The notes beneath the pieces are model-generated. The model was not told the DNA's origin. It saw nothing but the letters and a program-made list of their open reading frames with translations, and ran no database searches. The translations under genes and the position numbers were made by a program. Positions 1 through 12,940 of a DNA stretch of 42,500 nucleotides are shown piece after piece. The DNA comes from Anaeromyces robustus (lineage: Eukaryota; Neocallimastigomycota; Neocallimastigomycetes; Neocallimastigales; Neocallimastigaceae). The stretch covers positions 145,001 to 187,500 of the forward strand of contig MCFG01000083.1 of NCBI GenBank assembly GCA_002104895.1. Direction: 5' to 3'. Positions within the stretch are counted from its first letter, which is position 1. The number at the start of each line of letters is the position of its first letter.

Positions 1-2569
1 TTTTTATATTATTATATCATATATTATATTAAGAGTATAATTAAAATAAAGTTATAATTATAATAATAATTATTATTATTATTATTATTATGATATTATG
101 TAATAAGAATAATTTAAAAGAATGGATACTAAATATAAACATATATTAAATTTGAACCAATAAATTTTCAAGTTTAAGGTTTCACTAAAAAAAAAAAAAA
201 AACAAATATTAATGTTTTTTTTTTTTTAACATCAAATTATTCAATATTTATTTAAATAATATTTATTTATTTATTTATTTTATTATATTTATGTTAAAAT
301 AAGAATTAAATAAAAAATAAAAAAATATAATATTTGTTATTCCATTCCTCCATGATATAATGTAAATGACGTATCCTTTTGCTTTTTATTATTTAATTAT
401 ATATATAATATCATATTATCATATTATAAAACAAATTTTATTCCATTCTATTGATAGATAACTTAAATTTAATTTATGTTTATAGGTCTTTATGGATTTC
501 TATAAAAGGTTAGGTATTTAATTTACAAAAAAAAAAACAAAAAAAAAAAATTATGATACGAATTACACAAAGGTGAAAAAAAAAAAAATTTTTTTTCTTT
601 TTTATATATTAAAATAAGTGAATTGAATTGAATTGAATTTAAAGTGATACAAAAAAAATTCAAAAATTCAAAAATTCAAAAAATTTAATGATTTTTAAAA
701 ATAAATAAATAAATAAATAAATATTATTTAAATAAATAAATAAAATTATAATAAATAAATAAATATTTAAATAAATAAATAAATAAACTTTCATAATTAT
801 TAATGATTATGTACAAATGTACAAATGTACAAATAAAATTTTTGTTTAAAATAGAAAATAGAAAATAGAAAAAAAAAAAAAAAAGAAAATATTGATATTA
901 AATATTAAATATTAAATATTAATTCATTGCATAAATAATTTTAATAGTAAAAAAAAAAAAAAAAAAGAATTAAATAAATAAATAATATATAATGAAAATA
1001 GAATAATAATAATAATAAAAATAATATTATATAATTATATATTATAAAATGTTGATTTATTACCACCACCACCACAATTTTTTATTATTAAATTTTTTTT
1101 TTTTTTGAAAAATGTGTTATTTAAAATACTTTAAAAATTTTGATTTTATGAGTGGTGGTAACTTTTTTTTTTTTTTTTTTATAAACAATTAGAAAATAAT
1201 TAAATAATTAAATAAATAAAAATATAAAAAAAGAAAAAAGTAAAAAAGTAAAAAAGTAAAAAAAAGGGTTTTTTTATTTTTTATATTTTTTTTATATTTT
1301 TATTTTTATAAAATATATTTTATAAAGGAAATAAGGTCAAATCCAGTAAATGGGAGAAAGAAAGAAAAAAAAAAGTCAAATCATAAATAAATATTAATAT
1401 ATTATATATTATATATTAATATAAAGTTTATTTTAAATTAAAAAAAATTACTTTTTTTTTTATTTTTAATTGATATATTATATTTTATTTCAATATATGT
1501 TACAATATATTGTATATTTTAAAATAAATAAAATACTTTTATAATCATTTTTATATTATTATATATTTATTAATATATTAATATATATTCAAATATACTA
1601 TTCCATTTATTTTTTATTTTAATTATGCTTAATCTTTTTTCTTTTTTCTTTTTTCTTTTTTTTTAATATGTTACCTTTGATGTACTTTTTTTATATATAG
1701 TAATAGTTATTGAAAATATTAAAAAAAAATCATATTTTTTACTACATAAATAATAAAACATACCATGAATCGAATAATATTATTGAATGCTAAGTACTCA
1801 AATTTGAAAAACTTTGTTGAATTGATAAACTAATCAAAAATAAAATAAAAAGACAGATACCATAATACTTTTAATTAAATTGTGTGCTATTGTTCTTATC
1901 CTATAAATTTTTATGTTTTAAAATATTTATATTTTCTAAGCTTTTTTTAGTTATTTTCATATTAAAATAATAATCAATAATCAATAATGAATAATGAATA
2001 ATAATAATAATGTATATAAGAATAATAATAATAATAACAATATATCATAAAGAATAATAATAAATAATTTGTATAATAATAAATAGTTGTAATTCTATTA
2101 TTACTATATACGAAATTTTTTAATTACAATATATAAAATAATAATAATAGTAAAAAAAAAAAAAAAAGAAAGTCATGCTCTATGAAAAAATTTATAATTA
2201 ATAAACTTTAACAATTGTATTAAAGATTAATATATATTTTATATATTTAACAAATATAATCAATATAAAATGACACATATTCTTAAATAAACGTAATTCA
2301 ATAAAAATAAATTAATTTTTTTAAATTCATGATATTTAATTTATATATTATTTAATAAAGTTTATTTTTAATAATCTTATTTTTTAAAAATATTATTGGA
2401 TAACCTTAAATAATAATAAAAATAATAACAAATGATGGTTCTACGATTATAAAATTCTTTTCAAAGATTTTAATATAATATTAATAATATTAATACATTT
2501 TAAACCATTGTAATACAATCGTAATTAAAAAAAAAAAAAAAAAAAAAGAAAAACACTAACTAAATCTTT

Positions 2570-2704
2570 AATACTAATTCCTAGTTAAAATTAATATATT
2601 TATGATATATATTAAATACTAATTCCTAGTAAAGATTAATATATATATGATATATATTAAATAATAGTTCATAGTTAAAATTAATATATATATGATATAT
2701 ATTA
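2570..2704. repeat. Three-copy 45-bp tandem repeat
   Basis: Copies begin at 2570, 2615 and 2660. Each starts with a version of AATACTAATTCCTAGT and ends with a TATGATATATATTA block. The third copy has diverged (AATAATAGTTCATAGT). The repeat lies outside any gene. Confidence 0.75.
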
Positions 2705-3783
2705 TAATTAATAGAACATATATAAATTAAATTAAATTAATATAAAATAGTAAATAATATAGAGTTGTAAACAATCTATATTGAAAATTTAATAAAAATA
2801 ATAGAAATATTAATAAATAAAGTTTTAATGAACCATATTTAAATAGAAATATTTTAATATATATTTAAGAATATTAAAAAATTTTTTTTTTATATAGTAT
2901 ATATATATATTATTTTTTGATGACTATTTTTTATATATTATATATTCCATTATATTCAATTATATATTTATAATATATATGTTTTTTTTTTACTGATTAA
3001 GGTTTTAAATCAATTAAAAAATAAATTAAATATATTTATAATTAAATTTAGAGTATACTATAATAAATTAAATGTTTCAATTTTTAGTATATTAAAATTG
3101 AAATTAATATATCAAAAAAAAGAAAAAAAAACATCTTCTATGCTATATAATACTTACACTATCAAATCAATTAAATTTTTATGACTTTTAATAAAAATTA
3201 TTTTATAATAATAATATAAATGAAACATATATTAGAATAGAACCATTAACTATATTACTATTTTATATTATTTTATATTATTTTATATTATTAAAAGAAT
3301 AATATATTATTTATAATAAAATAAAATAAATAATAAATAAATAATAAATAATAAATAATAATAATTATAATTATAATAATAATTCTTCTATTAAAGAATT
3401 ATAGGTCCAAAATAAAAAAAAAAAAAAAAAAAGTTTTTTTTATAGAAAAAAAATATTTATATATATTATAAATTAATATTTATATATATTATATATATAC
3501 TATTATTATTATGAATATATTACAAAAATAATATTTTTAAATACATTGATTTTCAAATAGAATTTTAGTTTTCTATTTTTTATTTCATTTTTATTATTAA
3601 TTAAGGTTTTTTATAATCTTTTATATATTATATTATTTTTTTTAATAAATAATATTATATAATAAATATATAATAAGAATAGTTATTATAATATATATAA
3701 TATATTATATACAATATTCTTACTATTATTATTATTATATGGTTCAATTGGTTCATTACTTTTAGTATTATTAGTTTTTTTTT

Positions 3784-3786
<3 letters not shown>

Positions 3787-3830
<44 letters not shown>
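3787..3830. repeat. Poly(T) tract of 44 bases
   Basis: An uninterrupted run of T follows TTTCCC. It is among the longest of many homopolymers here. Its exact length may be unreliable, because such runs are hard to sequence. Confidence 0.85.
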
Positions 3831-3833
<3 letters not shown>

Positions 3834-5882
3834 TACTTCTTAATTTTTTTTTTATAATATTAAATAACATTTTAATTCATTTTTTTTTTATTTTTTTTTT
3901 CATTATATTTTAAAATGAAATTCATTATAAAATAAATTAATCTGATTGAAATTAAAAGAAGTTTAAAATAACATTTTTAATATTTAAGTAAATAAAAAAA
4001 AAAAAAGTAATTATCATAAAAATATATAAACATTTATACATTTATATAGCTATAATATTTAAATATTGAGGTTATTCAAAAAAAAAAAAGATAAAATACG
4101 TAAAAAAATATTTTATTTAATCCATTTTAAAAGTAAAAAAAAAATCTTTCCAAGATTTAAATGACTCTAAAATAAAAATAATAAGAAAATATACAATTTA
4201 TATAGTTGAGACAAAATACATAAGTAAAACAAAAAAAAAAATAAACTATTTATGAGTAATTATAAAAATATTAAAAAGTTATTATATAAAAATAATTAGT
4301 AAACATATTTATGGAATTAATTTAAATTAAATTATAAAAATAAACAACGAACAAAATCAAATCAAATCAAATAAAATAAAATAAAATAAAATAAAATAAA
4401 ATAAAATAAAAAAAATCAACAGTAAAGAAATAAAAGATAAAATAAATAAATAAACAAAAGAGAAAAAAAATAAAAGATTAATAAAATAATAAATATAATA
4501 ATAATTTTTTTTTGAAAACAAAAGATTCTAAATAATATTTTGAAACAAATAGAATATTTTTAATATTAATAAGAAATAAGAGTATGGAAGTTTAATAATA
4601 ATGAATAATTTTTGGAATATAAATTATCATAAGAAAGAAATTATTTTGAAATATATATCTTAAAATATTTTTTTTTAATTTTTTTTAATTTAATAAAATA
4701 AATATTAACATTTATTTATTTTTTTTATATATAAAAGTATATATAAATAGACAATTTTTAGAATAAAAATTTAAAACTTAAAAAAAAAATAAATACCCAA
4801 AATATAACATATATTAAAAATAAATAAAAAACAACAACTAAATTTATAATAACAAGTAAAAATAACAATAACCAATTGTTTTATTAAATGGTAAACAATC
4901 ATTTTCAAAATATGAAAGGTTAAAAAAAAAAGAAAGAATATATTTTTTATGTCATAAAATCGAAATATATAAACGTTTTGAAAAGAAAACTAATATAAAA
5001 GTACCATTTAAATTATTATTATAATTTAGAAATACAAAATAAATTTTCATATTTATACAAAATTTTGATGGTTGATATTTGATTAAAAAACAAAAAAGAA
5101 GAAATAATTATTAATAGTGATTTAATATTATTTTTTCAAAGAAATTCAATATATTTTAAATCGTTAAAATATTGAGAGTACTTTTTTTTGATTTTTATTT
5201 GAATTGAACCAGAAATTGTATTTTGTTTTTAAAAAATTTTAAATTAAACATAATTATATTTCAATTTTTTTTTTATATTTTTTACATCTTACAATAAATT
5301 TTTTTCTTTATTTATTCTAATAAACAGTACTATCTAAAAACTTTTAATATACAACAAAAAAAAAGTTTTTAAATTATATACATTTTTTTTTTAGTTTTCA
5401 AATGAGATAACATAAATAGACGATATATTTTTTTTTGGAATAGCTAAAGAAAAAAATAACTACAAAAAATTTTTTTTATTATTAAAAAAGCAAATTTATT
5501 TTATTTTCAATTTTTTTTGAAATTATTTTTGAAAATTTATATTTAAAAAAAAATATTTCTTCATATTTATTAAATTTGTTGTATTGAAATAATTTCAATA
5601 CTTGAAACTCAATAGTAAAATATTGATTGTTTTATATATTTTTATTAAATAGTAAAGAAATATAATAATTTCCAACCTATTGGAAATAACTTTTATATAT
5701 AATATTTGTTTTCATATTTTTTGAAAAGAAGTATTAAAAAAAACAAAACAAAACAAAACAAAACTAGAATTTATCGAAAAGAAAATATCTATAATTAAAC
5801 CAATCAACCAACCAACCCATAAATTTATTATATTAAAATTTAAGAAAAATAATACCTCAAAAAACCAAAACTTTTCAATTCA

Positions 5883-8800
5883 ATGACATTTAGTCAAAGA
5901 AAGAATAGTAGTGGTTCGAAAAGGTTGATTTCATACGTTCAAAAAATTGGACCTTCCAATGAAACTTTAGTATTAAAAGATAACATGGAAATCGAAAGTC
6001 ATTCTTCTTCTGATACTAATAAAAGCGACGAAGATAATTTATTATCTATGGCTGCTATGGGTGCATTATTACCTTCTGAAGAAACAACATATAAATCAAA
6101 CTCTTTTCCTAAAACATCTCCTGTAAATAGAAAAGAGAGACCAATATCAGCGATAACGAATGGATCTACATTAAATCGATTTAGTAAAGATCATAAAAAA
6201 TCAATATCTATTGATATACAGAATATTAAAAGAAATATATCGGATACCGTGAATAATACAGGGTATCGATCCCCTTATTCCGTAACCACACCAAAAGCTA
6301 TTCATTCAGCACCAAGTAATTCAGTATCACAATTTAATTTAGCAACCAATACAAGTATTTCCAGTAATAATAGTAATAATTATAAACATAGAAGTTATAC
6401 TAATGGTTATTCTTTAAATGGAAATCAGAATTATTCACCGAATTCACCTTTATTTAATAATATTCCTTCCTATTCCGTTACATCAAGTACTTATCATGCT
6501 AGCGCAGCAATAAGCAATAGTAATAGCAACAATAGTAATGCTATGTCATCGTCATTATCAACTGTTTCTAATAATCACACAAATTCTAATAATACTCATT
6601 CGAACTCCGTATTTTCAAATTCTACGCTAAACAATCATTCCTCATCAGGAACTTCCGCGAATTCACTAACGAACCGTTTTGTACATGATCCTATAGAACT
6701 TAATAATATAAAACGTTCCGAAGAGGAAGATGAAGATACACCTTTAAATAATATGACTTCTGTAATAGATAGTAGTGCAGGTCATGATTCTATAGATCAT
6801 ATCCATGGTCTTAACTATAGAGGTATCGTAGAAAATGAAGATGAAATCTTTGATTCTACCGATATGTATTCCTCTAAAAAACAAAAATCAAATCGTAAAC
6901 AAAAATCGTTTTATAAAAGATTGTTAAATCAAAATGGTGAACATCATCATCGTATATGTATTGATGAAGATTACCTTGATATAAAACGTGAAGATACCCA
7001 AATAATTCATGATCTTTTCCAAAAAAGTATAAATAATAATTTTACCTTACGTTTCAGAGATACCTATACAGAAATATGTTATGTACGTTATATCAATAAT
7101 AAATATATCAATTTATGGAAAAAGAGTATCATACTATTGGCTCTTGTCATACTGTTAACTCAATTCATCATTATTTTTAATAAGGATAACAAAGAAACAC
7201 AGACCGTTTATCAAATAATTATCATGGATGGTTTAGGATTAGCATTACCCGTTATTATATTTTATTATCTAATCTATCGTCTTAAATCACGGCCGCTTAC
7301 AAAAATAATATCCTATTTGATAAATTTTGTTCTTTTCTTTTTAGGACCTGTGGGCATTTTAGGGGCAAATTATATTATTAATAGATCAAATGAAAAATAT
7401 GAACAAGATTGTACAGATACCTTTTTATTAGCTTATATATCTTTCTTCTTTATTGGACATTATATTTTATTCTCTGGATTTATACCTTCTATAGTATCTG
7501 TATCTGTATATTGTATATGCTGGATCATATCTCTTGTTAAGAGTAAAGCCAATAGTTCATTGGTATTAAATTCTATTTTATTTATTGGCGTTTCTTTAGT
7601 CATCGTTTATTCATTATATAAGAAGGAAAGAACTACGCGTCGTCAATTTTTAAATGAGCAACGTTTAATGAGAATCAATTCTAAATTAGTCTCTCAATTA
7701 AATCGTATTGAAAGAGATTATGCCAATGAAGCTGCTGATTTAGATGCTCCTATTGAAAAAGCCATCTTCACGATACGTTCCTTAATGGCAAGTCCAACCA
7801 TTGGCCCTGAACATTTAAAGGCATTAGGAATGGTTTTAAGTAATCTTCAAGTTCCTAATTTATTCGCCCCAGATTTAGATCAACAAGTCACTCAAGGACT
7901 TAAAATGGATGATGAACGTAAAAAATGGTTATTTAGTGAAGTTGCTCATCGTAAACAAATTGAACGTTCCAAACGTAGTTCTTCAAGTGAATCAAGTTCT
8001 GGTGCTGGATCACTTTCTCCTTTCTATACCCAATCTCCTTCTATTCATGATCCACAAAGCGAATATCAAATCATTAATATTGATAATTTCTTAACGAATC
8101 ATTCCGCTGAACTTTTAACCCAAGTTAATGATTATAATTTCCAAATCTTTAACTATTTCAAATCCACCTCAAGACCTCTACTTACGATGTCTTATCACAT
8201 ATTTGTAAAATCAGGTTTATTAAGTCGTCTTCATTTATCCGTGAATCAATTTTTGAACTTTATGTCAGCGGTAGAAGATGGCTATCATCCTGAACATCAA
8301 TTTCATAATGCAGAACATGCTAGTGATGTCCTTCATTGTATTTATTACTTCTCGACCATTCCAAATATTGCTACCTGTTTTAAGGATTTAGATTATTTAG
8401 GAATGTATTTAGCGGCCTGTATTCATGATTTTGATCATCCTGGTGTTAGTAATAAATTCTTAATTAATGTTGGTGATCCATTAGCTGAACTTTATAATGA
8501 TAAATCCGTTTTGGAAAATCATCATTGTGCCGCCGCCCTTGCATTATTGAATAAACCAGGTAATAATTTCATAGATCGATTAGATAAAGAAAAGAAACGT
8601 GAACTTCGTGAAACGATTATTGAATTAGTTTTAGCTACTGATTTAAGTAATCACTTTTCTTACCTTACATCCTTTAAGAAGAAACTTTTAGATACCTTAA
8701 CCTGTAATTCACGTGAAGATAGACTTTTATTAATGCAAATGTTAATAAAATGTTGTGATGTTTCCAATCCTACTAAAAGTAGAAATATTTATAAGGGTTG

Positions 8801-9182
8801 GATTGATCGTGTCATGTCTGAATTTTTCTCCCAAGGGGATAGAGAAAAAGCATTAAATGTTTCTATAAGTCCGTTCTGTAATAGAGATAATGCTAATGTT
8901 TATAGTTGTCAAAAAGGTTTTATTGATTTTGTTGCTGCGCCAATATTTGAAGCGGTTGGGGAATATATTAGTAAGTATGAAGTGAAAAGAAATAGTGTTC
9001 AAAACTTGTTACAAATCACTGGAAATGGAAATTCCAATAATAATACATTATCCAGAGAAAGTTCTGTACAAGTAAATTCAAATTCTAATAATGATCATTC
9101 CATAACGAGTCATAATTCTGGTATGGATAATGATCAATCAAATGTTAATAATACTTTATCCACTACTAATGATGATAATAAC

Positions 9183-9213
<31 letters not shown>

Positions 9214-9359
9214 GTAATACAAGACTAAGAAGTCATCATAAGAAGACGTATAGTAGATTCATTTTAGATGATTCTAAAGAAAGAATAAATGTCATTATTA
9301 ATGGATTAAAATCAAATAAAGATTGGATTGATAATAATGCTGCTAGAACTGAATCCTAA
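5883..9359 (+). CDS. Six-helix membrane-bound class I cyclic nucleotide phosphodiesterase
   Basis: Predicted to hydrolyse cAMP and/or cGMP to the 5' nucleotide at a membrane. The protein has 1158 residues and no introns. An in-frame TAA at 5850-5852 makes the ATG at 5883 the first possible start. Residues 1-400 are Ser/Asn-rich and probably disordered. Six hydrophobic helices lie at about 416-432, 444-465, 475-498, 514-530, 534-552 and 560-579. A charged, probably helical linker (about 580-670) precedes the catalytic domain. That domain has the class I metal-site residues: HNAEH at 808-812, HDFDHPG at 848-854 and Asp959. It also has the invariant purine-binding Gln1010 and the clamp Phe1013 (QKGF). 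The C-terminal tail has an Asn run of about a dozen residues. The family assignment is firm. Substrate choice, host membrane and the role of the six-helix domain are not known. The helices could be only an anchor or a sensory module, as in membrane cyclases and rhodopsin-PDE fusions. Confidence 0.95.
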
Positions 9360-10518
9360 AAATAAAAATAAAAATAAATTAAATTGGAAAATCTAAACTT
9401 GGGAAAATAAATAAAAAAAAATAAAATAAAATAAACCTAAAAATTAAAAAATAAAAAAATAAAAATAGAAGTAAAAAATAAAAATAAAAATAAAAATAAA
9501 AATAAAAAAAAAAAAGTAGTGATAATTAAATCAAATTGTAGAATAAATAAATAAACGAAAATACAAATAAATGAAATAATTTTATTTTTATTTATTGGAA
9601 AAAAAAAAAAAAAAAAGATAATAATAATAATAAAAAAAAAAAAAAAAAAAAAAAGTAATAATAATTTAGATCTCTGGAAGAAAAAAAAGAACAAAACCAA
9701 ACCGAACCAAAAATATTATTATAAAAAAATATAAAAATATAAAAATACAAAAATACAAAAACAAAAAGAAGTAAAAACTGGAAAGATAATACAAAAACAA
9801 AACAAAACAAAACAAAACAAAACAAAAAACAAAAAACAAAAAAGCAAAAAGTAAAAATATATATAGCTAATGCTAAGACAAAAAAAAAAAAAAAAAATTG
9901 AAATACTTTTTTTTTCTAAAAGAGAAAGTTTTTTTTTTTTTTTTTTATTATTTTTATTTTTTTTTTTTTTTTTTTTTTTAATATACCATTAAATTTTTTA
10001 TAATGCGTTTTTTAACTTAAAAAAATTATAAATTAATAAAATAATAATAAAAATAATAATAAAAAAAAAAAATAAAAAAAAAAAAAATATAGAAATTTTG
10101 AACATATATATAATATATAATATATATTTAAAGAAAAAAAAAAAAAAAAAGTTTCTATGTAAATGTTTCAATTTTTTTTTTATTATTTATAATTATAAAA
10201 TTAAAAAAAAGAAAAATTATTACATCATTTTAATGAATTGAATAAGTTAATTAGATTTATTAAAACAAAAACAAAAAAAAAAAAAAAAAAAAAAGAAAAA
10301 AAGTATCTATTATCAATTGAATCTTTTAATGAAAAAATAATTATATAAAAAGAATTTTATAAAACTTTTTATATAAAATATATATATAATATTTATAATT
10401 TATAAAAAAAAAAAAAAAAATATTTTTTTTTTATCCTGTACCTAATTTAAAAATTTTAAAATATTAAATTTTTTTTTTTTTTTAAAAAAATAAAATATAA
10501 AGAAAAAAAAAAAAAAAA

Positions 10519-10554
<36 letters not shown>

Positions 10555-11189
10555 AAAATAAAAAAGTAAATAAATGAAACTTTTTTATTTTTTTTTTATA
10601 TTTTCTTTTTTTAATTATTATACATAAATATCATTAATAAATAAATAATATTTCATTCATTTATCCTTTTGATTTTTATATAATTTAAATGAAATAAACA
10701 ATTAGTAAATTGTAAAAAAAAAAAAAAAAAAAATTAAAGAAATATAAAAAATAAAATAAAATAAAATAAAAAAAAATAAAAAAAAAAAAAAAAAAACAAT
10801 CCTTGAAAAAAATAATAATAATAATATCTTATTTATTAATAATAGTATTAATAATAATAATAATAATATAAAAAAAAAAAAGAAGTTATTAAAAAAATTT
10901 TTTTTTTACATATCTTAATTCACACAATAAAAATATAAATAAAATATAAAAATATAAAAATATAAAATAAATAAAATAAATTTAAATAAAATAAAATAAA
11001 ATAAAATAAAATATAAATAAAATAAAATATATTAAAAAAATTTTTTTTTTACATATCTTAATTCACACAATAAAAATATAAATAAAATATAAAAATATAA
11101 AAATATAAAATAAATAAAATAAATTTAAATAAAATAAAATAAAATAAAATAAAATATAAATAAAATAAAATATAAGAAAAAAAATAAAA
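9360..11189. other. Low-complexity intergenic DNA
   Basis: This region holds the 3' flank of the phosphodiesterase gene, then A-rich and T-rich homopolymers and AAAAC, AAAT and AAT repeats (for example the AAAAC repeats near 9790-9825). Open frames here on the minus strand encode only Phe/Leu/Ile strings from poly(A) tracts and are not genes. The only larger structure is the 143-bp duplication at its end. Confidence 0.75.
10888..11173. repeat. Two-copy tandem duplication, 143-bp unit
   Basis: The copies at 10888-11030 and 11031-11173 appear identical along their whole length when compared by eye. Each begins ATT, poly(A), ten T, ACATATCTTAATTCACACAA and continues into AAAAT and TATAAAA repeats. 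Lack of divergence suggests a recent duplication or an assembly artefact. It abuts the tail of the SINE at 11190. Confidence 0.85.
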
Positions 11190-11700
11190 TTTTTTTTTTT
11201 TTTTGCTATGACCGGGGTATGCTTCTTTGACCTTCCCTAATGTGAAGCAGTAAGCCCACTCCCTAATAATTAGGTGGTAGTGTGTCCCTCATGGACTGCC
11301 ATACTGAAAGTCAGCTTCGGCTTTCCCAATCATGTACAATAATTGCTGAATTTATATCCACAAGCCACACATTCTCGGTGCCCGACAAACCTCAAACAAG
11401 GCTGATGAAAAGCCCAATGGTCACGTGATTCTAATTCACTTGGTTATTCTACGTTATTGATTGGTACAGGTTGGATTTTCTCAAAGAAACAATATTAAAG
11501 ACTATAAGTGTCAGGCAGTACAATAAATTATTAAATTAAGAAGTTTGGTATAATTAAGGAAGGACAATACTTAACCTGGCGGTCGAACAAGTCCTGATGA
11601 AAAACCCACATAGAGGAAACATCAGACCCGCGGGGTCGAACCAGAGACCTTATGTATGCTAAGACAACGCCTTAACAACCAGGATAAAAACTGGTTTGAC
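11190..11700 (-). mobile_element. tRNA-derived SINE with poly(A) tail
   Basis: Read on the minus strand, the element starts at 11700 with a tRNA-like head. It has a perfect RNA polymerase III B box (GGTTCGACCCC, plus-strand 11632-11642). An A-box-like segment ending in GTTAAGGCG lies around 11668-11685. An anticodon-like loop reading TTAGCAT (about 11655-11663) resembles tRNA-Ala(AGC). The body is unrelated to the tRNA and much richer in G+C than the surroundings. The 3' end is a run of 15 A on the minus strand (T 11190-11204). A candidate target duplication AAAAAAATAAAA flanks it at 11178-11189 and 11701-11712, but it is low complexity. At about 500 bp it is long for a SINE. It encodes no protein and would depend on LINE enzymes in trans. 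Confidence 0.8.
11632..11642 (-). promoter_or_regulatory. Pol III B box of the SINE
   Basis: The minus strand reads GGTTCGACCCC, an exact match to the B-box consensus GGTTCGANNCC. It lies about 30-40 bases downstream of the A-box-like segment, normal tRNA-gene spacing. Together the two would form an internal polymerase III promoter. Confidence 0.75.
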
Positions 11701-12002
11701 AAAAAAATAAAAAGAAATTTTTTTTTTTGTTTTAATTTTAATTCTCTTTTCTTTCTTTCTTTTTTTTAATTGTTATCCTTCCTCCTATATATATCTATAT
11801 AATAATAGTTTATTGTTAAACTTTTTATTTTTTATTTTAATTCATGATCATCATTAATCCATTATTATTTTATTTGTTTATTAATTATTTTATTAATTAT
11901 TATTTATTATTACATTTCATTTTTCGACTAGTTCTCAATGCTACGGAGTCGCTACGCTTTTTTATCTCACATTTTTCATCCTGTCTACCATTACCTTTCA
12001 TA

Positions 12003-12792
12003 GAATGTGTTGCATTTCGCAATGTTGCATTTCGCAATATGATATGGGGCGCATATTAAATTTTTGCAATGAGGCGCATAAAAAAATGAAAAATTTTTTA
12101 ACACAAATTATGAAAGCCACGTTATGAAATAAAATAAAATAGAATTTAAAAAATTAAATAAATAAAAAAAAATATATATATAAATAAATGAATAGAAAAT
12201 AAACAAATAAATAAATATTTCTTTTCTTATTAATTACTTACAAAAAAAAAATAAAGTAAAAAAATTAAAAAAAAAAATATTATTATAAAATTAAATATAT
12301 TTATATTATTTTTTTGATAAATGAATAATAATAAATAAATTCATTATAAAATTAAATATTTTTATAAAATTTTTTTGATTTGAAATATTAAAAGAAATAT
12401 TCAATATTATTAAAATATTAAATAAAAATTATAATTAAATAAAAAAAATATTCAAAAAATATTCAATATTATTAAAATATTAAATAAAAAAATATTGAAG
12501 AAATATTCAATATCATTAAATAAAAAAAATAAATAAAATATTATTAAAATACTAAAAAAATATTCAATATCATTAAATAAAAAAAATAAATAAAATATTA
12601 TTAAAATACTAAAAAAATATTCAATATTAAAAAAAAATATTTAATATTATTAAATCATTAAATAAAAAAATATTATTAAATAAAAAAATATTATTAAATA
12701 ATAATTCTTTATATTATATTTCTATTTATTTAATTATTTATACAATTATGCGCCCCATTGCGAAATGCAACATTGCGAATTGCAACTCTCCC
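12003..12792. mobile_element. Non-autonomous DNA transposon (MITE-like) with TIRs and 9-bp target duplication
   Basis: The ends are inverted repeats. The left end (12003 onward) contains GTTGCATTTCGCAAT twice in tandem (12009-12023 and 12024-12038) and then GGGGCGCATA. The right end, read inward on the minus strand, starts GGGAGAGTTGCAATTCGCAA and also carries the 15-mer twice, then GGGGCGCATA. The nine bases CCTTTCATA occur immediately outside both ends (11994-12002 and 12793-12801). The interior is AT-rich and codes for nothing. A 9-bp duplication with long TIRs is typical of Mutator-like elements, so a MULE-derived MITE is the best guess. An 8-bp hAT-type reading is possible but less exact. 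Confidence 0.75.
12505..12618. repeat. 57-bp tandem repeat, two copies, inside the MITE-like element
   Basis: The copies begin at 12505 and 12562 with ATTCAATATCATTAAATAA and end near 12618. They seem identical. Shorter diverged versions of ATTCAATATTATT flank them. Confidence 0.7.
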
Positions 12793-12940
12793 CCTTTCAT
12801 AAATACATATAGAATATTCTATTGTTTTATTACACGTGGTATATATGTACAAAATACATATATTTAAATAATATTTTATATATATTTAAACAATATAGAA
12901 TAATATATATATAAATATTATAAATATTATTATTATATTC

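Larger units (their letters stand above)
1..5882. other. AT-rich intergenic DNA, no gene seen
   Basis: This stretch is nearly all A and T, with homopolymer runs (including 44 T at 3787-3830) and short satellites such as AAAT/ATTT and AAAAT repeats. No open frame with protein-like composition was found on either strand. Recognisable structure is limited to a three-copy 45-bp tandem repeat at 2570-2704 and an inverted repeat (TTACCACCAC at 1060-1069, GTGGTGGTAA at 1152-1161). The last few hundred bases must hold the promoter and 5' UTR of the phosphodiesterase gene, but no specific site can be defended. Confidence 0.7.

Noticed and set aside
1060-1161. Inverted repeat TTACCACCAC / GTGGTGGTAA as a transposon end pair
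   Set aside because: The arms are only 10 bp, partly a CCA repeat, the loop is about 80 bases of AT DNA, and no flanking duplication was seen.
9437-9825. Overlapping minus-strand open frames of 77-87 codons
   Set aside because: They encode only Phe/Leu/Ile/Tyr strings produced by A-rich repeats. There is no protein-like composition.
11592-11625. Hammerhead ribozyme suggested by CTGATGA followed by GGAAAC
   Set aside because: The segment between the two motifs cannot form stem II, and no cleavage-site strand was found. The CTGATG/CATCAG pairing is a simple hairpin.
11640-11700. A functional tRNA-Ala gene
   Set aside because: The acceptor and D stems do not pair properly, and the tRNA-like part continues into a long body with a poly(A) tail. 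It is a SINE head.
11844-12059. Plus-strand open frame of 71 codons
   Set aside because: It runs across an AT-rich repeat and into the left TIR of the MITE-like element. It is an accidental frame.
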